From: Rutpela maculata
Taxonomy: Eukaryota > Arthropoda > Insecta > Coleoptera > Cerambycidae
Reading direction: 5' to 3'
NCBI GenBank assembly: GCA_936432065.2
Contig: OW386289.2
Span: forward strand, 32,194,655 to 32,258,654
Length of the DNA: 64,000 nucleotides
In this document: one piece after another, positions 36,643 to 47,519 of the stretch
Numbering within the stretch: the stretch's first letter is position 1
Layout of the letters: every line of letters begins with the position of its first letter
Notes under the pieces: generated by a model
Database searches by the model: none
The model's input: the letters and a program-made list of their open reading frames with translations, nothing else
Told to the model about the DNA's origin: nothing
Position numbers and translations under genes: made by a program

Positions 36643-37255
36643 GAAGTATAGTAACGACAAAAAAAAAATTTGAAAATTTTTATTGTTCAAATAGGTTTAG
36701 AATGTCATGAAACGTCGAGATTTTAAGTTTGAGCGAAAAAAATTTCTGTCTGTCGGTTTGTCTGTAACTTTTTTTTGTGCGCACGATTACTCTGGAACCG
36801 TTTAAGATATTGACTTGAAATTTGGTACACATATATACTTTAACGGGATCTGGAACTAGATTATATTTTCATCTTATTCTGTCGAAGGGTTAGGGGGTTA
36901 GGGAGTAAATTGGTAAATAAGTAAATCAAACAGGTAACGGTCCGTAAAATTGGCATTTAGTATATACAAGAGAAAGTAAGGTCTCAAAAAAATTTTTGGC
37001 ATTAGCTACCCTCATTACCACCCCCACTCCATTATTTAAGGGAATGAAAAAAAATGTGATTTAGTGTGTGTACAAGAACCAAAAACCTCAAAATATTTTT
37101 TTACTTCATCCACCTTCACTACCATTCCCTATCACCACCCCCACCCCACTACCGATGTGGGATATCGTTTTGTGGGTTTTTGGGGTAGACGATTTCAAAT
37201 ATTATATTTTTAAAGTTCCATAAGCAATTATTTCCACATACAAAATTTTTTCGTT
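36643..37255. mobile_element. MITE family 'ACTTCCACATCC', copy 3 (inverted, ends worn)
   Basis: Reverse orientation relative to copy 2. Begins GAAGTATAGTAACGAC and ends CAAAATTTTTTCGTTGTG. It includes ATGTCATGAAACGTCGAG and the CACCCCCACCCCACTACCGA block. The terminal hairpin is lost on the left side and the CTTCCACATCC end is missing on the right. Confidence 0.8.
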
Positions 37256-37951
37256 GTGATAATGCATAATACAAAAACTGTCGACTACGCAGAATATATA
37301 AAAAATTTATTTGGGCAATTTTTTTCTATGTACTTAAGTCTTAAGTGGTTGCGATACGGTCACTTTTCCTTCAGAAAAGGAAAAACTTACGTATTCAAAA
37401 CATGCCTCAAATATGCCAATGATCCTAAGTTACAGTCAATATTGAATTTTCCACTCGACAATTCATTTGAGACTGCTGAATTTGAAAACTGCACGATATT
37501 TCTTTAAAGTCTTATATGGTAGAGAGTTTTTCATTGTATTGGTAATTTGGACAATTTGCGAGCCCATTTGTTTCACACTTGTAAATCGGATATTCTAAAT
37601 TTGCCACGAACTGAAGACTCATTTCACCAGCACATTCTTAGAGCTGCCTACCAAATAATTATTTGGAAAACAGCAAGTTGCGTCAATCCAATGCTTCCCA
37701 ACCCTAAAGATTTTGGTTGGGTTTCGAAGGATAATATATTAGTACCAAGACTTATGACAAAAAGTCCCCGTCCAAATGTAACGCCTGGAAACATATTTTG
37801 TAAATGCAAACAATTCCAAAATTGCATTGGAAACTGCAGTTGTGCTAAGGCCGGTTTGGCGTGCATAATAGGTTGTTTTGTGAAGGCCGATGTCAAAGGT
37901 GTCAGTTTAACCGTATCTTATACTATAGTATTATTACATCAATACACTTGA
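37256..37951 (+). pseudogene. Second PIN-like/CXC-tail family relic
   Basis: One plus-strand frame runs from about 37280 to 37951, broken by TAA (37505-37507) and TAG (near 37517). It carries the middle and C-terminal part of the family seen at 2134-6175: FRKGKTYVFKTCLKYAN, NLPRTEDSFHQHILRAAYQ, NPMLPNPKDFGW, and then the Cys-rich CKCKQFQNCIGNCSCAKAGL with a following AC..GCF. The Cys spacing fits half of a tesmin/TSO1-like CXC zinc-binding domain; the last Cys cluster is damaged. The PIN-like region is absent. It starts directly at the end of MITE copy 3 and lies between the long inverted repeats. Confidence 0.8.
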
Positions 37952-38629
37952 TTATAGCATTATAACATCAATCATATGTATAACGACTTACCTATAATAC
38001 TCCAATTTTCGTTATATCATATGTATTATGTACGCAGAATTTACAATACATACAACCATTATTTTGTCAAGACGAAAAATATTTTAATTTCATTGTAGTT
38101 CTTAAATTAAATACAGATAATTTGTTCTGTTTGTAAGCATTATTTATGATGTCTACGAACTTTCATATGAAAGACGTTACAAAAATGTTGCTTGTATAGG
38201 GTTATTCACTATATATTGACCCCCCTTTATTTCTGTTATTATTGAAAATAGAAAAAAAAGTTTCGTATAAAAGTTGTAGGATCTTACCTATATTTTAACG
38301 AAACGTGATAAAAAAAACAATATCATGTATAGGTCACGTGATACGAAATAAATATATGTTTTTTTAAATGGAACACCCTATATATTATTGCATTTTCGAG
38401 AAGCCCTTTTTCTCCTGATGTTAAATATGTAACAGTGCATAGGTCTATCTTAGATACTTTTTGACATTCAAAATTCAAATATAAACTGCTTTATTGACAA
38501 ATGATTGAGACATGCGTGTCAAAACACAAGTGAAAGAAAAATAACAAGGTAGGCTACGAAAATAATTATTTTATTGTTTATTCAATTATGACATTTCAAA
38601 CCGTCATTATTAACATTTATTTAATCAAA

Positions 38630-38728
38630 ATGGGTTATAGTAAGGCTGAAAAGGTCGAAATATTTTCTCTTTATGTGAAAAATAATAGAAATAAGTGTGC
38701 CGCAAGAGAATACTTTTTATTTTACTAG
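38630..38728 (+). pseudogene. Transposase N-terminal fragment (DUF4817-like HTH)
   Basis: Thirty-two codons, MGYSKAEKVEIFSLY then NRNKCAAREY, end at TAG. The pattern M.ys..E...i...y......aA..Y is that of the N-terminal helix-turn-helix (DUF4817 type, name from memory) in insect mariner-related transposases. It sits at the centre of the palindrome, consistent with an internal deletion derivative that kept the first codons. Confidence 0.55.
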
Positions 38729-39080
38729 TGAATAAACAACTATTTACGGTTGTTGCTATGGAGTTGCTATGGAATGACGGTTTGAAATGTCAAAATTGAA
38801 TAAACAATAATATAATTATTTTCGTGGCCTACCTTGTTATTTTTGTTTCACTTGTGCTTTGACAGGCATGGCTCAATCATCTTGCAATAAAGCATCTTAT
38901 TTGCATTTTGAATGTCAAATATGTCAAAAAGTATTTAAAAGTATTTTTGACATATTTGAAATCAGGAGAAAAAGGGCTTCTCAAAAATGCAATAATATAG
39001 GGTGTTCCATTTAAAAAAACATATATTTATTTCGTATCACGTGACCTATGGCATTTTTTTTATCACGTTTCGTTAAAATA

Positions 39081-39897
39081 CAACGTGATCTACCAAGAAA
39101 TGCGGAAAATAAAATGGTGTGCTAGTCTTCAATGTGGGAAAGCCCCTGCAAAATTTTAGGATTCTGAGGTAATTTAGTATATTAAATTATTAGTCAATTT
39201 GCGAAGGTACACGTACACTACTGATGTTGACCTAATTCTGAAGAGGTCGACGAACTTACTGGCGAAAGAACGTATTTGAGTTGTTTACATTTCCTTAATT
39301 GGCATAAAAAGTGAGCCGGCCGGCGAGATCAAAAAAAGAGGTCTACACACGATCCAGCTGCAGGTTGTCAACATTGTTGGTACGCTTTGAAGATAATTGG
39401 AATTCCAGCGGACCAATTCACTTTTACGAATGAGTTCAAAGCATGCCGACAAGGCTGGCTCCGTGCCACTGGATCGTGTGTAGACCCCTAGAGAGCCGCG
39501 TTTTTTGCTTCCGGTCGAACAATAGTTACACGGCCGTGTCATTGACCGGTTTAACTAAATATCTCGTATATCTGCTTTTCATTTCAGCATAAGATCAACG
39601 TCTTCGATTTATTTCGATTTATTTCGGTATTTTTGTAGTGTGATTTGATTAAAACCAAAAGTCACTTCTATCTTATTATCCAGCTTCGCTGTCAGTAGTG
39701 CCAATCCCAAGTCTGATAAAGTGATATGGTTGTACCGCGTTACGTTAGATTAGTTGAAGTCATTGGCGGCGCATTCCTACAAAAAAAATAAGGTAATTTT
39801 TTTGGTCAGTTTTTAAAAAAAATTTCATTTTTTTTTACTCCTTTCGGTGGGGACAACCTACTGTTAAATTTTCCGCATGTCCTGGTAGATCACGTTG
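39081..39897. mobile_element. TA-target element nested in the 38.2-kb palindrome
   Basis: Termini CAACGTGATCTACCAAGAAA and, inverted, CAACGTGATCTACCAGGAC. TA is duplicated at 39079-39080 and 39898-39899. The left arm of the host palindrome (near 38285-38300) preserves the uninterrupted target, confirming the borders. Inside, GTCTACACACGATCCA (39339-39354) faces its complement at 39472-39487, a further hairpin. No transposase. Confidence 0.88.
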
Positions 39898-40024
39898 TAT
39901 AGGTAAGATCCCACAACTTTTATACGAAACTTTTTTCCTATTTTCAATAATAACAGAAATAAAGGGGGGGGGGGGGGGGGTCAATATATAGTGAATAACC
40001 CTGTACCTTACAATTAATAATGTA

Positions 40025-40243
40025 CAGTGCCCGTCACAATAATCTTGCCAATCTACATTTTTCGAAATTCTCTACATTTCCTCCTGGTGTATATTATTAG
40101 ATTTTTTTGTTTATTTTGTTAATTGTCCTCTGCTGTATAAGAATAAAATGTCAACTGTGTTGTGGTAAAGGATGGCGGATTTATATAACTAATAAATCAA
40201 ATAAAACTTGCCATAGGTGGCAAAATTATTGTGACGAGCACTG
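40025..40243. mobile_element. Tc1/mariner-like MITE, 219 bp
   Basis: Inverted termini CAGTGCCCGTCACAATAATC and CAGTGCTCGTCACAATAATT, TA on both sides (40023-40024, 40244-40245). No ORF. Confidence 0.88.
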
Positions 40244-40835
40244 TACGTAATAATAAATACTTTTATTATAACGGCAGTGTCTCGAAATCATGTGTAAATA
40301 GCCTACAGAGATAAAACCGCGCGCGCGGTAGACCAAAACAATGCGCTTCGTTTTAAAAAAATCATATCTCCTAAATTATTCAGCGAATTAAAAAATTGTT
40401 TTATTAAAAAATATTCGTTGGTCTATTCTACGTATTTCGTCTCGAATAACTACACATCTATCTGCAATAATAACAAACGTACCTCGATGCCGAAAATTAC
40501 ACTACACTTTCCGAGCACACATTGTTTAAACAATTTATAGTGTTGTTTATAATGAAAATAAGGTCTCTCTATTACACTTGTATGAAACTACAAACATTAA
40601 GCTTTCGACTGATATAAGAATTATTAAAAAATCTTTATAAATAAGCTCGTAAATGCAATGTAAACGAAAGATAATGAAATATTTAAGTTCCAAATTTGTT
40701 TCGAAATTATTGTTTTTTTTTGCAATTTCGCAATCTTGGCCGACATCGCGCCCTCTGAAATCAGATTCGGCATAAAATTCTGGATAATATCCACATTTTT
40801 TAAATTTTATACCCGCGAGTTCAGGGTTCGGCATT

Positions 40836-42059
40836 TTAGACGCGTCTTTTTGGATGCTAGATTCCTTACTATATTGTATTTATGACAAAAGTGTCAGAAC
40901 GATGGCATGCATTTAGACACCGGTATATTTTGTTAAAAAACATGGACAAGATGGACATCAGAGTTGATAAAAAGGACACATTAGATCACACACTTCTACT
41001 AGAACCAAGCTTTCGCATAAGAAAGTGATGAGTCATCGGATATTTTTTGTAAACATTCATAAAATGATCTGTTTTATATCAAAGTAACAGACAAAAAATA
41101 GTACGGAAAATAGGTCAAATAATATAATCTTATAACCCAATCAATCAACAGCTTGTCCTTGCTGCCTGAAGCAAAGTTATTCTTACAGCTTTTTTAAATC
41201 AACAGAAAGCTTTAGAACTAGGGTAATTTATATGTATATTTCTTTTGTTTTACGCTACGTTTTTTGTTTTATGCTATTTAAACAAGTTTTTTTCCTTATT
41301 CTGCCTGAATAGGCAAATATTTTGAATATACGACTGATACAACTAATTTATGTTCTGCTCTAGATTGTTCCGATTCAAATCCATCATTTCATTACATCAC
41401 GCTAGAGTTACACGAACAGCACAACCGTAATATTTTAATCTTTTGACATCCCAATTTATTTGCCATTTCCAATTGGCTATTTTCTTGCCCATAACAATGT
41501 ACAAAGCAAAAGACCCATTCAAAGTTGAAACTATCAACATCTACTAAGACATTTATCACTGTTATGGATGAGGCAATTTCGGGGAAGTCATTCGCTGTGT
41601 TTATTTCAAATTGAGATGTTCCATTTCGTTCAATAAGTAAACACACAGCTCTTTCAGAGAATAGATAAAATATAAGAACGATGCATTTCTTTCAGCCACC
41701 GTCTCCTCGTATTGCCTGACTCATAACATCTGAAAAGGATCGATACGAGCATATTTAAATATCGACCCATTTTTTCATTTCCTGTACAGGGCGGTCCGTC
41801 TAAGCAAAAACGTTCACCTAGCTCCGTCAAAAGCCGGAAAGATAGTATTTATTCCCGATATTCTGAATCTGAAGTAAAAAAAAAAAAAAAACAATACATC
41901 AAGAGGTGCAAACATTTGAGAAAATATGAGTTGAGAATACTAAAATCACCTTCCCAATGAACAATTTCCATCACCTGCTAGTTTTTATAAGTGGTTTATT
42001 AAGGTTGCACGTTTATTACTCCCCTCGCTTACCGAAGGGTGGTATTGTAATCGTGAAAA
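40836..42059. other. No confident gene; one minus-strand ORF noted
   Basis: The 84-codon minus frame at 41392-41646 (FEINTANDFPEIASS...) has a balanced composition unlike the surrounding AT-rich noise, but no domain I recognise and no supporting splice pattern. The rest of the stretch shows nothing. Confidence 0.3.
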
Positions 42060-42960
42060 AATCACAATCCGAGACTTTTCCCGTTTCACATTTTCACGTT
42101 TCAGAGTATGTAGATTACGGAATTTAAAGCCATTTAATTCCGTTAGTCTGTCTGCCTGTCTGTCTGCTGGCGCTATATTTACAAAACCACTTGACGGAAA
42201 AGAATGATATTTGTTGGGTAGTTGACGCTACTGCCAACGAAGAACTGGAATACACTTCCGCTGAAAAATATACATGGTGGACCCCATTAAAAATATCATT
42301 AAGAAAAAAAATATGACGGAACACAGCAATATTTGGCAAAAATAAAAAAATATACAAGGTGATCACCGTAAAAAAAATAAAAAATGTGACGGAGGACGAT
42401 AATTTTTTTTTGGCTGCAATTAACAGAAATGTCAAGGAAGAAAAACATTAAAAAAATATACAGGGTCTTCACTCTAAAAAGAGTAAAAAAATGTGATAGA
42501 GGACGATAATATTTCGCATGAAGTTAACACTTCTATCAAATAAGATGATGAAAAAAAATATACAGGATGGTCACTCTAAAAAAAAAAATAAAATAATGAA
42601 AATGTGACGTAGAACGATAATATTTGGCATGTAGTTAACATAACTGCCAAAGAAAAATATAAAAAAATTATCCAGGGTGGTCACTCTAAAAAATTATGAA
42701 AAATATAAAAAGTAAAAGGTGGTCGCTATAAAAAGTAATATGATGGATACAATATTTCGACTGTAATTGACACAATTGCCAAGGATGGAATCTGACATAC
42801 TTTTAGTGAAAATGGTGGTCACTTTAAAAAATAACTTATTAAGAAACGGCAGACGAAAATAATATTCGGACTGTAGCTGTTACTATTGCCAGGAAGAAAA
42901 CCTGGTATGCTTTTAGTTAAAAAAAGATAAGGGCAGTCATGCTACAGAAAACATAATGAA
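42060..42960 (+). repeat. Degenerate tandem array, ~100-bp unit
   Basis: A unit of the form TATACAGGGTGGTCACTCTA, A-rich stretch, GTGACGGAGGACGATAATAT, TTGGC, GTAGTTAACA, CTGCCAA recurs about eight times. Starts of the TACAGGGTGGT part are near 42271, 42351, 42457, 42559, 42669, 42716, 42811 and 42928. Units are strongly diverged. A minisatellite or an element end multiplied in tandem; no coding sequence. Confidence 0.8.
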
Positions 42961-43249
42961 TAAATGAAAAGTGCTAAATAGAGAGGGAAGTTTTACGTAA
43001 ATGCTTTTACATATTTTATTGAAGGTTTATAAGGTTACTTAGCTTTAGGTTTTATAAAGTGGTAACAGAAACCTTTTCATCACCAACTTTTTAAAGTAAT
43101 AGCTACTCCATAATGAGTTTTTATAACAGTTGCAGTTACCATTTTATAGAGCTAATAGTGTTTAGTTCCCATATATAGGTGCTTGCTATGATAAATATAA
43201 AACTTACTTACTGTCCCCATAGCAAATAGCAGTCTTAATAGCCATATCA

Positions 43250-43522
43250 CTGGAATGGGTTAAGAGTTACCTTTATAATCGTAAACAATAATATGTTTCA
43301 CTTATCAATAGCAAGGCCAGCACTATTGACTATGTTAATTCAGAGTATGTAGAAACTAACACAGGAGTACCGCAGGGCTCTATTCTGGGTCCGGTGCCAT
43401 ACACGTCAATTATTATATCTGATAATAATGAAGAGTCGTTAACAACCAAATGTAACACAATTTTACATAAATTAAATTATTGGTTTGGCCAAATTAATCT
43501 TCGTTTTAATACTTACACTTAA
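43250..43522 (+). pseudogene. LINE reverse transcriptase fragment (YADD deleted)
   Basis: The frame LEWVKSYLYNRKQ, then a TAA, then SEYVETNTGVPQGSILGP matches the palm/fingers motif of non-LTR RTs (W..SYL.NR.Q, GVPQGSILGP). It is followed after a short unrelated piece by ILHKLNYWFGQINLRFN, which normally lies beyond the YADD motif. The roughly 30-50 residues containing YADD are therefore deleted. The frame ends at TAA 43520-43522. It is unlike the 17-kb LINE (SYR...GCPQGGV) and probably belongs to another clade. Confidence 0.82.
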
Positions 43523-43950
43523 TAATTTATCAACAACACCCACAGAGGCACATTTAAGGGATAGTGGGTGAGCAAAAGAGCAAGCAGAATATCCAATAAA
43601 GTGATATGGTTCCCTAAATAATGTTTATAAAAGTTTCGAAAATATTTTCGTTACTTGATCAAAAGGCGCATAAGGGCTAAACAAGAACTAGAAGAAGTTA
43701 TATAAAGTTAACAGTTATATCTCTAACTTGTTTTTATGAAACTTAGAGTTATATTAGGTTACCAAATAGTGGTAACGGTAACCATTATAAAGACCTTCAT
43801 TTATAAGAGGTATATAGAGGTAACTGAAATGTTGTCATCAACAATTTATATTACCAAAGATTTTATAATTTGGTGGTGGTGATATTTCGAAAATCTTTAA
43901 AACACAAAAATTGTTCATTGTGTAATTCAAATTATGTGATGTCATCAAGG

Positions 43951-44055
<105 letters not shown>

Positions 44056-44190
44056 GTTCAAAATGGTTCCAAAATCATAGGAAATTCCGTGTTTTCTGAT
44101 TCCCCTGTATAAATTTTAAAAAATAATATGTTCGGTTCTTTTTCTGAATCTTAGTATACCATATTCGACAAATTTATTACAGATATAGTA

Positions 44191-44449
44191 CAATCGTCAT
44201 CACATTAAAATCACCATCGTTTGAGATGATCAGCTAACAGCTGTCAAAAAGATAAAATTGACACAAGAAATATTAAAAAAAAAACATTTAAAAATTTGCC
44301 TCGACAGATGTGTAAGGAATTTAATTACATTTAATTTAAAAAAAAAAAATATCCCGACCCGATGGATATTAAGATCTCTAGAGATTTCTGAACAGTAAAA
44401 TCCGGAATTTCCCCACTGTGCGGCGGTGAGTTTAAAGTGATGACGATTG
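44191..44449. mobile_element. TA-flanked MITE, 259 bp
   Basis: Inverted termini CAATCGTCATCAC, continued by TTAAA.TCACC, with TA on both sides (44189-44190, 44450-44451). The interior is AT-rich without a gene. Confidence 0.8.
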
Positions 44450-44451
44450 TA

Positions 44452-45482
44452 CAACAAAAATTGCAATTACAAGTATCTCATAAAATACACCTTTTAGAGA
44501 ACAATGTCAAGAGATCTTTTATAAAGTTGTTGAAATTTTCGTTGTCTCATTTATTTTCGATAAAAATTGATAGAGGTACAGAATTTTGAACTGATATCCC
44601 TTTTCACCCCCTTGAAGAAATCAGATTTGTTCGCTATATTTTCGAAATTTACTCAAAAATTATGCGTCCTAGGTAAAAAAATCTCAAAAATGTCAAAATA
44701 TTAGAATATTTCCAGAAAATTATTAACGAGTTTATTTTTATATGATTAACTTGATACACATTCTACATCTTTTTTACCTCAGATATCCTTCTACTGAAGC
44801 TCAGCCTGCATTATTTACTACATATATTCAATAAAAAAATTTCATTTAGCATTGAGATCTCTAGTTCCATCACGTTGTGAGTTCGTTCGATTGTTTTTAA
44901 AATACTGCAATACTTTCATAAATAACTAACTATTTTGTCCATATCGCTTGTATAGTTTCTCGAAGAAAGATATGCTTGGAATTCATCTCTGGATAAATCT
45001 GCTGGTATGTTCTCACAGCAACGCTTGCTGCTTCAATTAATACTTAAAACATATCACAACTCTTTATTGAATATCATATTTGCAGAAATATAAAAACTGT
45101 TCACTATCCGATAACAATAAGTCAACAATCGTGACAGGTAGAATATTAAATTTTTGTTTCATTCCAAAGCCAATGTAGCGCATAATATTCTCAGGGAATA
45201 GCAAAAGAAACCGATATTACCTCAACGCTTACTAATATATTAATTTCAATTTGTTTACTAATAAAATGGATACCGTTTTTCGAATATCTCAGAAACTATC
45301 TGTAGCAAGTATACCAAATATGGCAATAGTTCGATTCATTCAAACCTTTTTTTTTAATTATACGGGTGGACAGGAAAATGCGAAATTTATTGTGATTTTG
45401 GGATTAACTGGAACTGTAGAATTTGAGTACTTATTATCATCATGACATCCCAACATTTGATTTCCAGTAGGAGTATGCAGCA
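44452..45482. other. No recognisable gene
   Basis: AT-rich, no motif in any frame. The frame at 45251-45445 shows nothing I recognise. Confidence 0.45.
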
Positions 45483-46150
45483 AGCGAGGATAAGCTCATT
45501 CACATGCTGAACAGGCTTCAGATAATAAGCTCTGATTATGGTTTAAGTGTAAAATACAACAAAAAGAAAATGATGATTGTAGACCGAGTAAATGATAACC
45601 ATCCAGACACATTAAGGATAGCTGACCGTGCGGTAGTAAATAAGATGTTATACCTTAGAGTCCTTGTGAACAATACTGGCGACCACGGATACGAGAATCG
45701 GCGAGGAATGCACATGGCAAGATCAACAACTTACCAATTGATCAAAATTTGGCGTGACAGATATATCACGAGACGTACTGTCAGAGTTGCTAACGCTCTA
45801 TTTTTCTACTTTCTTTGCGTCTCTGAGACACGGACTGTTAGGGAGGCAGACTGATGCTTTCGAGATGCTTTCTGGAGACGTTTGCTCGGAATTCCATGGA
45901 CAGCCCATCGCACTAATAACTCTGGGGAATCGTATTCTACCGAATCATCTATTTTTTTGGCTACGGAGAGGAGATAATATAGAACGGTTGATAGTTCAGG
46001 GAAAATTCTCCGTTAGGCTAATTCCACCAAAGAGCTGATGGGAAAAAGCTCTGGTGGGCTGTCCACCTAAAAGGCAACTGCGACAGATGGCATAATTCCG
46101 TCAGACGTGCTACATTAAACGGGGCCAACTAGACAAGAACAAGAAGAAGG
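45483..46150 (+). pseudogene. RTE-like LINE 3' fragment
   Basis: A frame from 45483 gives SEDKLIHMLNRLQ, DYGLSVKYNKKKMMIVDR and LYLRVLVNNTGDHGYENRR, matching the region after the catalytic YADD in RTE-type RTs (GL..N..KTk.m..., YLG..i.n.gd...EI..R). The next parts (CFRDAFWRRLLGIPWTAHRT; ERLIVQGK; WHNSVRRAT) lie in shifted frames and correspond to the conserved C-terminal block W.R.lrIpWt..rtN. It ends in an A/G-rich tail (AAGAAGAAGG) near 46150. YADD and the endonuclease are absent, so the copy is 5'-truncated and decayed. Confidence 0.85.
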
Positions 46151-46399
46151 AATATACAGGGTGATTTTTTTTTCGGCGTATTTCTGGTAATTTTTTTCAC
46201 ATTTCGTCGCCCGTACCGTAAAGTGGCGTAACTCAGAAATTGCTGAAAATGATATAGGGCTTCTAAAGAGTTAACTTGGAGTACTCTAAACTGTGACAAA
46301 GAAATGCATCTGTATTCGCAATAGTTTTCGTTGAATCGATGAAGGATGCAGAGACCTAACTCAAATACTTTAAAAATATATTATGGCAAACCGGCGCAT

Positions 46400-47125
46400 C
46401 TTAAAATAGGCATGACATTACTACCCGTGAATGTTATTGCTATACATAGAATGAGACACAAAGCAAAAGAGGTGCTTCAGAGATACCAACATTTTTGTTC
46501 AAATTACTTCTTGATGTAAATGGAAAAAAAACAGTTAACCTTTTCTCTGGTGGCTGCAGTGGCCAAAACAGGAATTCAGTTGTAGCTTCTACCATGTTTT
46601 ATATTCTCTAAGCATTAACAAAATATCAGTAAGATTTTTTTTTCCATCATGGACAAAAAGAGGGTGACTCGGCACACAGTGCTATTGGATATTCCTTGAA
46701 AAGGAGTGGCGAAATATTTGTACCTGCTCAACTGGTATCCATATTTCGCCTATCTCGACGAAAATAAGGTAATCTCTTTTGGGTTCGGATTTTTTAAATT
46801 TTAACTTGCTTTCTCAAAATTTAAGGATACCTATCAAGATAACTTAGATAATGACTTGAATTGGACAGAAATGGTCTAATTTAGAGTAATCAGAGAGCAA
46901 CTGACAAAACATTTTATAACAAGCCATTTGGAAGCAAATTATCGCTCCATAACGCTGAAGCAAAATGTATTAGATTTTCTGAAAGAACATGTGGCAGCAT
47001 TACAGCATTAAATAACAGTCCAATCAAGCTCTCATAAAAAATATCTACAGATCTCATAGCACTTTATAGTGGAGATAAACCTCCAATAAAGCTATCGAAA
47101 TACAAGCAGTATTAACCTTCTCTGC
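46400..47125 (+). pseudogene. Second DUF7869-type family relic
   Basis: Around 46540 the frame gives NLFSGGCSGQNRNSVVAS, the D-x-C-x-GQN-x-N block with the first Asp replaced. It continues through shifted frames with GDSAHSAIGYSL and EIFVPAQLVSIFRLSRR (the H-S-x-x-E/D...P..w..ii..ar block), then FRVIREQLTKHF, and finally DLIALYSGDKPPIKLSKYKQ (l..LY....I...K). This order equals the family pattern of the relic at 877-1865, but the sequence is another subfamily. Numerous stops and shifts. No TIRs found. Confidence 0.7.
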
Positions 47126-47234
47126 CGCATTAATTTTTACTTTTTGTTCATTTCTTTCTTTTTCTATAAGTCGCATTAAAAACTGCTTTATTTTGAATCA
47201 GTATGGTTTTTATAAAAAAAAAAAGTCAGACATT

Positions 47235-47519
47235 AAATATAAGGTAAATAGAAATTTAACATTCTTTTTGCGGGCAAGGTTACATTATAATTGGGTGTAA
47301 TTTTACACGCAACGACAATAAATTTACTATAAAAAAAATCCTGTTTGGATAAGGGGCAATTTTGTAACACCACAAGGTGTAACAAAATTGCCCCTTATCC
47401 AGACAGGATTTTCTTTTCATAGTAAATTTACTGTCGCGTCGTTGCGTGTAAAATTACACCCAATTGTAATGTAACTTTACCCGCAAAAGGAGTGTAAAAT
47501 TTCTATTTACCTTATATTT
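47235..47519. repeat. Near-perfect 285-bp hairpin
   Basis: The arms run outward from a centre near 47377 (AACACCACAAGGTGTAAC): GGATAAGGGGCAATTTTGT against ACAAAATTGCCCCTTATCC, then AATTGGGTGTAATTTTACAC against its complement, to AAATATAAGGTAAATAGAAA. A partly related single-copy stretch (TTGCGGGTAAAGTTCCATTA, CAACGACGGTATATTTACC) follows at 47555-47612, so the hairpin arm is a dispersed repeat. Confidence 0.92.

Larger units (their letters stand above)
38197..40003. mobile_element. TA-flanked palindromic element with transposase N-terminus
   Basis: Termini TAGGGTTATTCACTATATAT (left) and, inverted, CAGGGTTATTCACTATATAT (right), each next to TA (38195-38196, 40004-40005). Long arms stay complementary (e.g. 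CGTTAAAATATAGGTAAGAT; ACGTGATACGAAATAAATAT), interrupted on the right by an 817-bp insertion. A short ORF at the centre resembles a transposase start. A Tc1/mariner-like derivative is the best guess. Confidence 0.82.
34480..40835. repeat. Long inverted-repeat unit, 6.4 kb, enclosing a CXC-family relic
   Basis: The left arm is 34480-34729 plus 36410-36550 (split by a hAT); the right arm is 40372-40835. Matching words include GATATTATCCAGAATTTTAT, TTAGGAT..GATTTTTTT, GATAGATGTGTAGTTATT and their complements. Inside are MITE copy 3, the CXC-family relic at 37256-37951 and a nest of TA-target elements. The arms may be terminal inverted repeats of an element that carried the CXC gene; I could not fix its outer borders or a TSD. 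Confidence 0.72.

Noticed and set aside
41392..41646. 84-codon minus-strand ORF as a host exon
   Set aside because: No domain, no clear splice sites, no neighbouring exons; kept only as a note.
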